Assembly: GCF_003217775.1 (NCBI RefSeq)
Contig: NZ_QJVJ01000001.1
Span: 372,001-436,000 of the forward strand
From: Paenibacillus flagellatus
GTDB lineage: Bacteria > Bacillota > Bacilli > Paenibacillales > NBRC-103111
Reading direction: 5' to 3'
DNA: 64,000 nt
Both the position numbers and the translations under genes were made by a program. The notes under the pieces were generated by a model. That model worked only from the letters and a program-made list of their open reading frames with translations. It searched no databases and had not been told where the DNA came from. Shown here piece after piece: positions 25,470-34,849 of this stretch (position 1 is the first letter of the stretch; every line of letters begins with the position of its first letter).

Positions 25470-25545
25470 CCATTATCCCCTGCCGGTTCGTTTCGCCCGC
25501 TCCCGTCACGCTCCCGAACGAATCGGCGCGCAAGCTCCGCCCCGC

Positions 25546-27228
25546 TCACCATACGGCTTTCCCGTGCAGCTCCCGGTACTCCTGCGGCGTCAGACCGGTA
25601 TGCTTCTTAAACAGTCTCGTGAAGTAGGCCGGCGTGTCGAAGCCCGTCATTTTGCAAATGTCCTGGATCTTGTGCCGGGACGATCGCAGCAGCTCCTTCG
25701 CCTTCTCCATGCGCGCCCCGCTGATGAATTCCGACAAGCCGACTCCGGTCAACTGCTTGTACAGTCTCGACAAATAGGACGGATTCATATAAACCTTTTC
25801 CGACAGCCGGTTCAGCGACAGCTCCTCGTCCAGATGATCGTGGATGAACCGGTTGATCTTCACGACGAGCTCGTCGGAACGGTCCGACCGGTCCCGCTGC
25901 TTCTTCTCGAACAGCAGCTCCGCCGTCCGGCGCAAATTCGCCGCCGCCTCCCGCCAGCCGGCATGGAAGCGCACGTTCATGAGACGGTCCAAATCGTCCG
26001 GGGTCCACGGCTCCGGCCGGATGCCGGTCCGGTTGATCGACTTCAGCAGCAGCTGGGCGACGGCGTAATACGCCTCGGTCTGGAACGGATTGAACGGCGT
26101 CTCGCGGTCGACGGCCTCCATCACGTCGTCGAACCATTGGACGAACGCCTCGCGCTGCCCGTTCTCGAGCGCCGCCTCCGCCCGGTCGATCCGCTTCAGC
26201 AGCCGGTACAGCTTCCGCTCGGTCGCCGTGTCGACCGCCATCCGCTCGTCCGCCGGCGTCTCCCGCCCCTCCGTCAGCAGCGCCTCCCGCCCGAGCCCGA
26301 GCCCCCGGCCGAGCAGCCGCTCCAGCTCGAGCCATTGACGCCCCGCCGCCGCCCATTCCACCGGCTCCCGTCCTACGGCCAGCGACACGGTCACCTTCAG
26401 ATAGCTTTTGCACGACGACTGGATGTTGTCGAGCATGCCGCCGACGAACATGGAGAGCGCACTTCCGCCGTCCCGCTCCTCCCCATCGCCTTGCCCGGCT
26501 TCCGTCTCCCCGGGCTGGACGAATACGGCGAATTTGTTGACCGAATACGCGGCGAACGCCAGTCGGCAGCGGGATAAATATTCCTCGGCAATGTTATGCA
26601 CCCCGTACAGCAGCAGCGCCTTGTCCGTCCCGGACATGTCCGCATGCCAATCGTCGACGCGGCCGAGCACCAGCAGGACGGGGGCATCCGGCGACAAGCC
26701 GATGCCGAGCTCCGTGAACCGTTGGGCGCGGATGCGGTCCTTCTCCGGCACGTCGCCCTCGACAAGGTGGAGCAAATATTGCGTCTGCAGCGCGGGGAGC
26801 GCCATCCGCATTTGCCGCTTCGCCTTCTCCAGCAGCTTCTCGGCGTCCAGCTCCATCGTGATGGAGCGAACCGCCTTGTAAAACGCGTCGACGATTTTCT
26901 CGTCGCCCTCCGTCTTCAGGATAAAGTCGGCGGCCCCATGCCGAACCGCGTTATGCGCATAGGAGAAGTCGCTATATCCCGTCAGGAAAATGATCCGGCA
27001 GGCCGGCCACTGCGCGGCGATCCGCTTCTGCAGCTCGAGCCCGGACAGCTCCGGCATTTCGATGTCGGTAATGACGATATCCATCTTCGTGCGGCGAACG
27101 ATCTCAAGCGCCTCCACGGCGGAATAAGCCTTGTAGAGCGTCAGTTCGACGTCGGCGACGTCCTGGAACAATTCGTATAGACCGTCCACGATTATCGGCT
27201 CGTCATCGACCACGATCATGTTCAGCAC
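25546..27228 (-). CDS. YesN-type response regulator with AraC DNA-binding domain
   Basis: A 560-residue regulator. Residues 1-125 are a receiver domain with the acidic pair VVDDEP, the phospho-acceptor Asp in DIVITDIEMPELSG and the KTEGDEK lysine. The middle is the variable YesN linker region. The last 100 residues are an AraC/XylS double helix-turn-helix (HLDEELSLNRLSEKVYMNPS, then KIQDICKMTGFDTPAYFTRL). It should activate the upstream ABC importer genes in response to its cognate sensor. The GTG start at 27228 is nine bases after AGGAGG and lies inside the 3' end of the kinase gene (26-bp overlap). Confidence 0.88.
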   Translation of the reverse strand: MLNMIVVDDEPIIVDGLYELFQDVADVELTLYKAYSAVEALEIVRRTKMDIVITDIEMPELSGLELQKRIAAQWPACRIIFLTGYSDFSYAHNAVRHGAADFILKTEGDEKIVDAFYKAVRSITMELDAEKLLEKAKRQMRMALPALQTQYLLHLVEGDVPEKDRIRAQRFTELGIGLSPDAPVLLVLGRVDDWHADMSGTDKALLLYGVHNIAEEYLSRCRLAFAAYSVNKFAVFVQPGETEAGQGDGEERDGGSALSMFVGGMLDNIQSSCKSYLKVTVSLAVGREPVEWAAAGRQWLELERLLGRGLGLGREALLTEGRETPADERMAVDTATERKLYRLLKRIDRAEAALENGQREAFVQWFDDVMEAVDRETPFNPFQTEAYYAVAQLLLKSINRTGIRPEPWTPDDLDRLMNVRFHAGWREAAANLRRTAELLFEKKQRDRSDRSDELVVKINRFIHDHLDEELSLNRLSEKVYMNPSYLSRLYKQLTGVGLSEFISGARMEKAKELLRSSRHKIQDICKMTGFDTPAYFTRLFKKHTGLTPQEYRELHGKAVW

Positions 27229-28999
27229 CCGGTTGCGCCTCCTTTCCTTCCAGCGCTATGGCGATTATTACCTTGAGCCCGCCCAATCCGCCCGGCGTCA
27301 AGCCGATGCCCCCCGCTTCCCCGTACTTGATCCGCAGCCGGCGGTGGACGTTGATCATCCCGGTCGTCTCCATCTCGCGATCGGAGGCGAGCAGCCGGGC
27401 GTTCAGCCGCTCCAGCTCGGCATCGTCCGGCCTCGCGCCGTTGTCCTCCACCTCGATGAGCAGCCGGTCCGTCTCCAGCACAAGTCCGATGCGCAGCCGT
27501 CCGTCGGACAGCTTGTTGCGAAACGCGTGCTGATACACGTTCTCGACGATCGGCTGAACGATCAATCTCGGCACCTTCACGGTATCGGCGATCGGAGGAA
27601 TGTCCTCGAACGACGCTTGGATCCGGTTGTTGAACCGGATCGATTGGATATCGACGTAATGCTTGGCGTGGGTCAGCTCCTCGCGAAGCGGCACCTCGTC
27701 GGACGCATCCCGCGTAATGAAGCGGAAATATTCGCCCAAATGCCGGGAAAGCCTCATGACGTTGTCCGTCTCCTGCAGCTTGGCCATCCGGTATATGATG
27801 AACAGGCTGTTGTACAAAAAATGCGGGTTGATCTGGGATTGCAGCTGCCGGTATTCCGCCGCCTGCAGCCGGAAGTTCTTTTCGTACACTTCCCGGATGA
27901 GCCGATTGATTTCCGCGACCATCCCGTTGAACTGGACGAACAAATAGCCGAATTCGTCCCGGTTCGGAGACGACACCGTCACCTCCAGGTTGCCCTGCTC
28001 GACCCGGCGAAACGCGTACACGAGCTTTTTCATCGGCTGGTGAATCCATTTGAAAATCCAATAGGAGAACGCCGCGACGGCGACGATCGAGAGGCCGCAC
28101 AGCACCCAAAACCAAACCCGGTACTGCTTGATCGGACCGAGCAGCTCCGACTCCTCCGCATAGGCGATCAGGGTGACGTCCAGCGCCGCGTCCCGCTCGG
28201 CGGCGACCATGTACCGCTTGCCGCCGAGCCGCAGCGAAGGCAGGGAGGAACCGGACGGGGCCGGCTCGACGCGGGACAGATGCGACTGCAGCTGCAGGCC
28301 CATCGTCTCGTCTTCGCCGCCGGCGACGATCCAGTCCCGCTTCCCGCCCGCCAGCACCGCGCCTCCGCTCCGGCCGAAGCGGAACTGGGACAGCGCCTCC
28401 CGCAAGCCGGCATCCGACAGCACGAGGGCGAGGACGAACAACGGCTCCTTCCGTCCGGACAAGATCGCCCCGTCCGGGTAGGAGAAGCCGATATGCAGCT
28501 TGCCGCGCCACGAGACGACCGGCGCGTCGGCGCGGCGCGCGGCCTCCTTCATGGCGTCGAGCCGGTCCTGCTCGATCGGCTGCACGGAGCCGTCATTGGC
28601 CGCGATCGCCCGCCCGATCGCCGGAATGAACAGGACGACGTCCTCGATGAACGCGTTGTCGCTCTGAAACTGCCGCAGCTGCCGCTGGAGCCGGACGATC
28701 GAGGCCGTCTTGTCGATCTCCGTCAATACCGGCGATTTCACCGCCAGATCGATCAAGTCCTCGTTATTGATATAGTCGCGCTGCATCCGGATCGCCCGGT
28801 TCAAGTCGGTCGCGATCAAGTTCAAATATTGCTTCGACGTGGTCGACATGGAGCGGGTAATTTCACCGCGGACGGTTTCCGCTCCCATCGCGTTCATGCC
28901 GATCGTGACCGCGAATACCGGCAGGATGATCACCAGGAAACAGACGACCAATTTCGGGTACACGGTCAACCGCTGCCACAAGCGAACGTACGATTTCAT
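27203..28999 (-). CDS. YesM-type sensor histidine kinase
   Basis: A 598-residue membrane sensor kinase. One membrane segment near residues 15-37, an extracytoplasmic sensor region to about 290, a second membrane segment near 295-317, then HAMP, a His_kinase domain with QINPHFLYNSLFII, and a HATPase domain with QPIVENVYQHAF. The H-x-N-P-H-F-L-Y type box defines the YesM family. The start chosen is the ATG at 28999 behind GGAAGGTG, although the frame is open 211 codons further. It is co-transcribed with the permeases, which implies sensing of the transported glycan or sugar. Confidence 0.88.
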   Translation of the reverse strand: MKSYVRLWQRLTVYPKLVVCFLVIILPVFAVTIGMNAMGAETVRGEITRSMSTTSKQYLNLIATDLNRAIRMQRDYINNEDLIDLAVKSPVLTEIDKTASIVRLQRQLRQFQSDNAFIEDVVLFIPAIGRAIAANDGSVQPIEQDRLDAMKEAARRADAPVVSWRGKLHIGFSYPDGAILSGRKEPLFVLALVLSDAGLREALSQFRFGRSGGAVLAGGKRDWIVAGGEDETMGLQLQSHLSRVEPAPSGSSLPSLRLGGKRYMVAAERDAALDVTLIAYAEESELLGPIKQYRVWFWVLCGLSIVAVAAFSYWIFKWIHQPMKKLVYAFRRVEQGNLEVTVSSPNRDEFGYLFVQFNGMVAEINRLIREVYEKNFRLQAAEYRQLQSQINPHFLYNSLFIIYRMAKLQETDNVMRLSRHLGEYFRFITRDASDEVPLREELTHAKHYVDIQSIRFNNRIQASFEDIPPIADTVKVPRLIVQPIVENVYQHAFRNKLSDGRLRIGLVLETDRLLIEVEDNGARPDDAELERLNARLLASDREMETTGMINVHRRLRIKYGEAGGIGLTPGGLGGLKVIIAIALEGKEAQPGAEHDRGR

Positions 29000-29070
29000 C
29001 GGCGGACACCTTCCGTTTGCGCGAAGGACGCTTTTATCTCCACTGTACCATGCGGCGGCCGGAATGAAAC

Positions 29071-29955
29071 CTATTCTTTTACGCTGCCGAGCGTCATTCC
29101 TTTGATGAAGTAGCGCTGCAGAAACGGATAGACGAGCAGAATCGGAAGCGTCCCGACGAAAATTTGCGCCGCCTTCGACGTCCGGTCCGAAATTTCGGCA
29201 AGCTCGGTCAAATCCTGGGTCGACCGGAGCATCGAATCCATGTCGATGACGACCGTACGAAGATAGCTTTGCAGCGGATAATGGGCGGGCGAGTTCATCA
29301 GGATGAGCCCGTCGAACCACGAGTTCCAATGGCCGACGACCGTGAACAGCGTAATCGTCGCGAGCGACGGCGCGGACAACGGAACGTATATTTGCCACAT
29401 CGTGCGCCAATGTCCCGCGCCGTCGATGAAGGCGGCCTCCTCCAGCTCCTTCGGCAGCCCCCGGAAAAAGTTGAGCAGCAGCACGACGTTGAAGACGTTG
29501 ACGGCGCCGGGGAGGACGAGCGCCCAAATCGAATCGATCAGCCCGACGTTTTTGATCGTGATGTACCAAGGGATCAGCCCGCTGCCGATCAGCATCGTCA
29601 CGACGAAGTACCAGACGTAGTACGTCCGCCACCGGAAGGCGCGCACCTCCTTGGACAGCGGATAGGCCGACACGATCGTCAGCAGCATGCCCAGGGCGGT
29701 GCCCAGCACAACCCGTTGGACGGAGACGAGCAAGGACGCCGTAAACTCTTTTTTATGCCAAACGTACGCATACGATTTCAACGTAAAGTCGACCGGCCAA
29801 AACTGGACGAAGCCGGCCGTCACGGCCGAGCTCGAGCTGAACGACACGGCCAGCACGTGCACGAGCGGCATGATGCATACGATGGACAGGACGATCAGGA
29901 ACGCGTGGTTGCACACTTGGAACAGCGTCCTGCCGACGGAAGCTTTCTGGATCAT
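29071..29955 (-). CDS. Sugar ABC transporter permease, LplC/YtcP type
   Basis: A 294-residue inner-membrane permease with six hydrophobic segments. The cytoplasmic EAA loop is in EEAAFIDGAGHWRTMWQIYVP near residues 188-208, where the ATPase docks. It ends with QRYFIKGMTLGSVKE, the standard tail of this family. It pairs with the LplB-type permease encoded just upstream. No ATP-binding gene is present in the operon, so a shared MsmX-like ATPase is expected. Confidence 0.88.
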   Translation of the reverse strand: MIQKASVGRTLFQVCNHAFLIVLSIVCIMPLVHVLAVSFSSSSAVTAGFVQFWPVDFTLKSYAYVWHKKEFTASLLVSVQRVVLGTALGMLLTIVSAYPLSKEVRAFRWRTYYVWYFVVTMLIGSGLIPWYITIKNVGLIDSIWALVLPGAVNVFNVVLLLNFFRGLPKELEEAAFIDGAGHWRTMWQIYVPLSAPSLATITLFTVVGHWNSWFDGLILMNSPAHYPLQSYLRTVVIDMDSMLRSTQDLTELAEISDRTSKAAQIFVGTLPILLVYPFLQRYFIKGMTLGSVKE

Positions 29956-29989
29956 GCGCGTTCACTCCCCGTAGTAGTTCGGCCGGTTT

Positions 29990-30886
29990 CTAAAAAATCC
30001 GGTAGCCCGCGAACCGGTAGGCGAGCCCGTATGAAAGCGAGACGAAGACGAACGAGACGAGCGACTTGAACAGCCCGACCGCCGTCGCCACGCTGTATTG
30101 GGCGTCCACCACCCCCAGTCGATAGACGAACGTGTCGAGGATGTCTCCGCTCTCGTACACTTGCGGACTGTACAGCGTGAACACTTGCTCGAAGCCGGCG
30201 TTCAATATTTGCCCCATGCTCAGCGTGCTCATGAGAACGATGATCGGCAGCATCGACGGCAGCGTCACGTGAATCGTCTGCTTCCATCGTCCGGCACCGT
30301 CGATGAGCGCCGCCTCGTACAGCATCGGATTGATTCCGGCCAGCGCGGCCAAATAGACGATCGTGCCGAAGCCGAATTCCTTCCACTCGTTCGAGACGAC
30401 CAGCGTGAACGGGAACCAATCGTTGTCGCCGAGGAAGAAGATCGGCTTGACGCCCAGTCCTTGCAATAGCTGACCCACGATCCCCGTGGAAGGGGACAGC
30501 ATATCGATCAGGATGCCGCCGAGAATGATCCACGACAAGAAATGAGGCAAGTAGATCAGCGTCTGGATGCCCCGCTTCAGCAGGCCGGCCCGCACCTCGT
30601 TCAGCAGCAAGGCGACCGCGATCGGAACGACAAGGCCGGCGACGATTTTCATGAAGGCGATGTACACCGTATTGAGCAGCGCCTGGAGCGTGTCGGGCAG
30701 CAGGATCAAATACCGGAAGTTGTCGAAGCCGACCCACTCGGAACGGAAAAAGCCTTTGGCCGGAATAAAATGCTGAAACGCCATGACGTTGCCGAGCATC
30801 GGCACATAGTGGAACAGGAACAGCAGCACCACCGCCGGCAGCAGCATCGCGTGCAGCGGAAGCTCCCGCTTCCAGTTGGAACGCAT
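29990..30886 (-). CDS. Sugar ABC transporter permease, LplB type
   Basis: A 298-residue permease with six membrane segments and the EAA loop YEAALIDGAGRWKQTIHVTLP near residue 190. AFQHFIPAKGFFRSEWVGFDNF and the C-terminal SYGLAYRFAGYRIF are typical of the LplB family. ATG at 30886 is preferred; the frame is open further upstream to the solute-binding gene but without a good start. It forms the importer together with the LplC-type permease and the lipoprotein encoded before it. Confidence 0.87.
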   Translation of the reverse strand: MRSNWKRELPLHAMLLPAVVLLFLFHYVPMLGNVMAFQHFIPAKGFFRSEWVGFDNFRYLILLPDTLQALLNTVYIAFMKIVAGLVVPIAVALLLNEVRAGLLKRGIQTLIYLPHFLSWIILGGILIDMLSPSTGIVGQLLQGLGVKPIFFLGDNDWFPFTLVVSNEWKEFGFGTIVYLAALAGINPMLYEAALIDGAGRWKQTIHVTLPSMLPIIVLMSTLSMGQILNAGFEQVFTLYSPQVYESGDILDTFVYRLGVVDAQYSVATAVGLFKSLVSFVFVSLSYGLAYRFAGYRIF

Positions 30887-30961
30887 CGTCCCCGCCCCTT
30901 TCGTCTTAGGATGCGGGAAGGGAGAAGGGCTCCGCCCCGCTTCCTCCCCGTACGGCAACCG

Positions 30962-32629
30962 TTACTTGCGCGCCGCGAACGCCTCGTTGATTTCTTTCGT
31001 AATGTCGTCGCCGCCGAGTTTTTTCCAATCGCTTACGAATTTGTCGAAATCGTCGACCGGCGCGCCGAGAATAATCTTCGTAATCATCTCGTCGCTCATC
31101 TTGTCGAGCGTGCTCTTCTTCTGCACCATCGTCGGCGTCGGCGCCAAATACATTTCGTCCTTCATCACCTGGTTGTTGTTCTTGTACTTGTTGATGATCG
31201 TATAGGAGCCGTTCTCGCCGAACACCATGTCTGTTCCCCAGCTTTTCGAATCGCCTCCCTTGTATTTCAAAATCGTCTCGTACGTCCCCTTCTCCTCCGA
31301 GTTCAGCTTGGAAGCATCCTTCGTCTTGAGCGCTTCCATCACCTTGAGATGCTGGGTCAAGTTTTTGTTGGCCGCGAACAGCGTGACGGGCGGGTATTTG
31401 TGGAAGGCGAACGTCGTCCCTTCTTCGTTGGAAAATTGCGGATCGGCTTTCGCTCCCCACATTTTCTCCACGAACAGGTTCAATATCTTGATCACGGCTT
31501 CGGGATGCTTGGCGTTTTTGTTGATGCCCGTAAAGGAGGCGTTGGCGCCGGGCGCGCTGTTCTGGACGAACACCGGCTTCGCGTCGGCGGAAAAGACCGG
31601 AAACGCTTTCCACTCGGCGTTCGGATCGTTGTTCTTGTTCGCCTGCAGCGTCGTGAGCGGCGCCCAGTTCGGCCCGAAGAACAGACCGTTTTTGCCGGAG
31701 GCGACCGTCTCCTCCACCTTCTTCGTATCCTTCACGCCGAACTCCTGGTCCATCGCCCCCGCCTTGTACAGCTTCTGCAGCTCGGCGAGCGCCGCCTTCA
31801 TCTCCGGCTGGATGCCGCCGAAGACGAGCTTGCCGGAGCCGTCCTTGATCCAAATGTTCGGATACGCGTGATAGGCGTTGAAGAAGCCCATCAGCCGGGG
31901 ATAGCCGGTCCACAGCTCCTTGGAGGCGAGCAGGCCGACCGTATCCTTCTTGCCGTTGCCGTCCGGGTCTTGGTTCGTGAAGGCGTCCGCGATCCGGAGG
32001 ACGTCTTCCATGCTGCCCGGCTCCGACAGGCCGACTTTTTTCAGCCAATCCGTGCGGATGTACAAAATCGGCGAGCTGTCGAGAAGCGAGCTCATCGTCG
32101 GGATGCCCATCAGCTTGCCTTTGACCGTGGCCGTCTCCAGGGCGAGACCGCCGTCCGACTTCAAATATTCCTTGAGCAGCGGGGAGCCGTACTGCTCGAC
32201 CAGCTTCGTGATGTCCATCAGTTCGCCGTTGTCGACCAGCTGGACGAATTGGGTCGGCGAGAGCGACATGAAATCGGGCAAGTCCCCCGACGCGATCGCC
32301 ACGTTCATTTTTTGGTCGTACTGCGCGCCGTTGACCGTCCACTCGTTCTTCACCTTGATGCCGAGCTCCGCTTCGATCGTGCGGGTCCAGATGTTGTTGT
32401 CGAGCGTTTCCCCGCTGCGGAACTTCAGATTCGGGTCCAATGCACGCACGGTCGATATGTCGATCGGCGGGTCGTACTTGCCGAGCGGGTCGGTATTGAC
32501 CGGCGCCGCCGGGGACGGCTGTCCGGTGCCCGCCGCGTCGTCCGCTTCTTTGCCGCCGCATGCCGCGGTCAGCGCCATCGCCGCCGCCAGCATGCCGGTT
32601 AACGCTTTCCTTCGGACGGTTCTCCTCAT
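30962..32629 (-). CDS. Extracellular solute-binding lipoprotein, LplA family
   Basis: A 555-residue binding protein. The lipobox LTAACGG places the acylated Cys near residue 24, so it is anchored to the outer face of the membrane. DLPDFMSLSPTQFVQLV and PEVIK-type segments fit the large (about 500-560 residue) carbohydrate-binding proteins that work with LplB/LplC and YesMN. It is the first gene of the importer operon, with GGGAGGTCACC before the ATG. The ligand is probably an oligosaccharide but cannot be named. Confidence 0.87.
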   Translation of the reverse strand: MRRTVRRKALTGMLAAAMALTAACGGKEADDAAGTGQPSPAAPVNTDPLGKYDPPIDISTVRALDPNLKFRSGETLDNNIWTRTIEAELGIKVKNEWTVNGAQYDQKMNVAIASGDLPDFMSLSPTQFVQLVDNGELMDITKLVEQYGSPLLKEYLKSDGGLALETATVKGKLMGIPTMSSLLDSSPILYIRTDWLKKVGLSEPGSMEDVLRIADAFTNQDPDGNGKKDTVGLLASKELWTGYPRLMGFFNAYHAYPNIWIKDGSGKLVFGGIQPEMKAALAELQKLYKAGAMDQEFGVKDTKKVEETVASGKNGLFFGPNWAPLTTLQANKNNDPNAEWKAFPVFSADAKPVFVQNSAPGANASFTGINKNAKHPEAVIKILNLFVEKMWGAKADPQFSNEEGTTFAFHKYPPVTLFAANKNLTQHLKVMEALKTKDASKLNSEEKGTYETILKYKGGDSKSWGTDMVFGENGSYTIINKYKNNNQVMKDEMYLAPTPTMVQKKSTLDKMSDEMITKIILGAPVDDFDKFVSDWKKLGGDDITKEINEAFAARK

Positions 32630-32778
32630 CGTGGGTGACCTCCCTTTTTTTCAAATACGGTAACTGACTTATCTCCTATTATAAGGAGGGCCCGGATTCG
32701 AACCTATATGAATATCTTTACTTACCCGTTACGCCTTTTACGAGTTCGGAGCTTGCGGGAAAGGGCGATCGTAACGGC

Positions 32779-32810
32779 AAAAAGCCGACATCCGAAAATC
32801 GGATATCGGC
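32779..32810 (-). terminator. Intrinsic terminator of the isomerase/oxidoreductase pair
   Basis: GCCGA-ATCCGA pairs with TCGGAT-TCGGC around a short loop (32784-32810), and the minus strand continues in TTTTT. Confidence 0.7.
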
Positions 32811-32898
32811 CTGAACCGACGAGAATGTCGGCCAAATTATCAGGGTGCGGAAAGCTTGGAACAAGAAGATCGAATGCGCCCCGACTCCGTCAATACGG

Positions 32899-33708
32899 CT
32901 ACGCGTCAGCACCCCGCATCCAGCCGCGCTCGCGCAGCTGAGCGACGGATTCACGGACGCACCGTTCGCCGTCTTCGCCGAAATATTCGAACGAGACGAA
33001 CCCGTCGTAGCCTTTGGCGATCAGCGCCTCGCACAGCGACACGTTGTCGACGTCGCCCGTCAATACGGGGGTCGGCTTGCGCGTTTCCGGAGCGTCCGGC
33101 TTCCAGTCGTAATTTTTCATATGAACGTGAACGGTATCGGCGTAAAACGCCTCGAACGCCTCCAGCTGGTCCGCCCGCTCCAAGTACAGGTTGAACCCGT
33201 CGAACAGGATGCGCAGCCGCGGATGATCCGCCTCCCGCATCATGCGGCGGATCGGCTCGACGCCGTCGGCGAACGTGTTGTTGTGAAGCTCCAGCCCGAG
33301 GTCGACGCCGTACCGGTCTGCGATGTCGAGTGCTTGGCGAAGCGCCTCGAGCGCGCTCGCCCACAGCTCCTCCGCAGCGTCCCGCGACGGCACGTGGCCG
33401 ACGAAGATGCGGACGAGCGGGCTGTCGAACAGCGCCGCATAGCGGGCCGCCTTCTCCACCGCCGCCAAGCTTTCCGCCCGTTCCTCATCGCTTTTGGTGA
33501 AATGCGTGTACGGGCTGATCGCCGGCACCCGCCAGCCGGCTTCGCGGATCCGCTCCGCCAAGCTTTCCGCCGACCCATGCCGTTCCGCGTATTCGTCGAT
33601 ATGACCGGTCCACAGCTCGACGCCGTCGAGCCCGAGCCCGCGTACGCGCTCCAGCACGTATTCGACCGGCTTGTCGCGGTTGCCCGTCGAGCAAAGACTC
33701 CATTTCAT
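32899..33708 (-). CDS. Xylose isomerase-like TIM barrel (sugar phosphate isomerase/epimerase family)
   Basis: A 269-residue TIM-barrel protein. MKWSLCSTGNRDKPVEYVLE opens the barrel, GLDGVELW is the second strand, LGLELHNNTFAD carries a metal-binding Glu, ILFDGFNLYL an Asp, and HVHMKNYDW a His. This fits the AP_endonuc_2/IolE-like family, which isomerises or dehydrates polyols and sugars. Its start overlaps the stop of the oxidoreductase gene by 4 bp, so the two proteins probably act in one catabolic pathway. The substrate is unknown. Confidence 0.83.
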   Translation of the reverse strand: MKWSLCSTGNRDKPVEYVLERVRGLGLDGVELWTGHIDEYAERHGSAESLAERIREAGWRVPAISPYTHFTKSDEERAESLAAVEKAARYAALFDSPLVRIFVGHVPSRDAAEELWASALEALRQALDIADRYGVDLGLELHNNTFADGVEPIRRMMREADHPRLRILFDGFNLYLERADQLEAFEAFYADTVHVHMKNYDWKPDAPETRKPTPVLTGDVDNVSLCEALIAKGYDGFVSFEYFGEDGERCVRESVAQLRERGWMRGADA

Positions 33709-34700
33709 CGGACGGCCTCCCCCGCGACGTTCTGCTCCGTCCCCGTCTCGTGCGATCGGTACATCGCCTCGACGACCGCCACTACGCTGCGCGAGTAGTC
33801 CATCGAGGAGCTCGGCTCGACGCCTTCCTCGATATACCGCACCAAGTCGCGGAACTGCAGGACGAACGGCAGCTCCTCCTGCTCCACCGGAATTTCGACG
33901 TAGGCGCCGCCCTCGCTCGCCCACAGTCCTTGGCCGGTCATCAGCTTCACCATGCCGCCGGTGAAAACAAGCTCCGTCTCGTTGCGCGATACGCCTCCCG
34001 GGTAGCCGGATTGCGAAATCGTCGCCGGCACGCCGTTCGCAAGGCGAAGCCAGGCGAGACCGCTTCCCTCGATGTCGCCCTTCGCGCCGTAATGGCTGAC
34101 GGCCGCCTTCACCTGCTCGACGCGGCTTCCGGTCAGCCACTGGAGCTTGTCGACCGAATGCGAGCCCAAGTTCATGAAAATGCCGCCGCCCGCCTTCGCT
34201 TTCTCGAAAAACCAGCCCGGCCGCGTATCCGCGTAATAATTCACGTGCCTCACGTCGTTGATCATGACAAGCTTGCCGTACCGGCCCTCCTCGACGATCC
34301 GTTTGGCGGCGCGGTTATGCGCGATGTAATGCTGCGTATGCCCGACCATCAGCCGCACGCCGGCGCGGCGCACCGCCGCGATGATAGCGTCGCATTCCCG
34401 GGCGTCGAGCGCCATCGGCTTCTCCAGCAGCAGATGGCAGCCCGCCTCCGCCGCATGGATCGACGCTTCCTTGTGCAGGAAGTGCGGCAGCGTGACGACC
34501 GCGATATCCGGCTTCTCCCGCTCGATCATATCCCGGTAGTCCGTATAAGCGGCGATGCCGAACCGCCCGGCTACGCTTTCGGCGCGCTCCTTCGAAATAT
34601 CCGCGACCGCGACCGCGTCCAGCTCTTCCATCCGTCGAAGCGCTTCCAAATGCGAAACCGCGATCCCTCCGCCGCCGACCAATGCCACCTTGTATCCCAT
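33705..34700 (-). CDS. Gfo/Idh/MocA family NAD(P)-dependent oxidoreductase
   Basis: A 331-residue dehydrogenase. GYKVALVGGGGIAVSHLEAL is the N-terminal dinucleotide-binding fold, and LLEKPMALDARECD carries the conserved EKP of the family. GGGIFMNLGSHSVDKLQWLTG contains the catalytic His region. Such enzymes oxidise polyols, inositol or amino sugars. The ATG at 34700, ten bases after GGGGAG, is preferred over GTG at 34709. It heads a two-gene operon with the TIM-barrel protein. Confidence 0.87.
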   Translation of the reverse strand: MGYKVALVGGGGIAVSHLEALRRMEELDAVAVADISKERAESVAGRFGIAAYTDYRDMIEREKPDIAVVTLPHFLHKEASIHAAEAGCHLLLEKPMALDARECDAIIAAVRRAGVRLMVGHTQHYIAHNRAAKRIVEEGRYGKLVMINDVRHVNYYADTRPGWFFEKAKAGGGIFMNLGSHSVDKLQWLTGSRVEQVKAAVSHYGAKGDIEGSGLAWLRLANGVPATISQSGYPGGVSRNETELVFTGGMVKLMTGQGLWASEGGAYVEIPVEQEELPFVLQFRDLVRYIEEGVEPSSSMDYSRSVVAVVEAMYRSHETGTEQNVAGEAVR

Positions 34701-34849
34701 ACGCCCCACGCTCCCCGATCTCTGGATTGCCCCCGGCCGCGCCGAGGGACCGAACGAACATCCCGACTTTCATTGTATAGGAACGGCTTCGGATGCAGCA
34801 ATAACGCGGAGGGTCTTTAACTCGTCCAAAATGGCGCGGGGTCGCCGCA

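Noticed and set aside
27218-29113. 631-codon plus-strand frame opposite the sensor kinase
   Set aside because: A high-G+C antisense frame. The kinase on the minus strand carries clear HAMP, phospho-acceptor and ATPase motifs.
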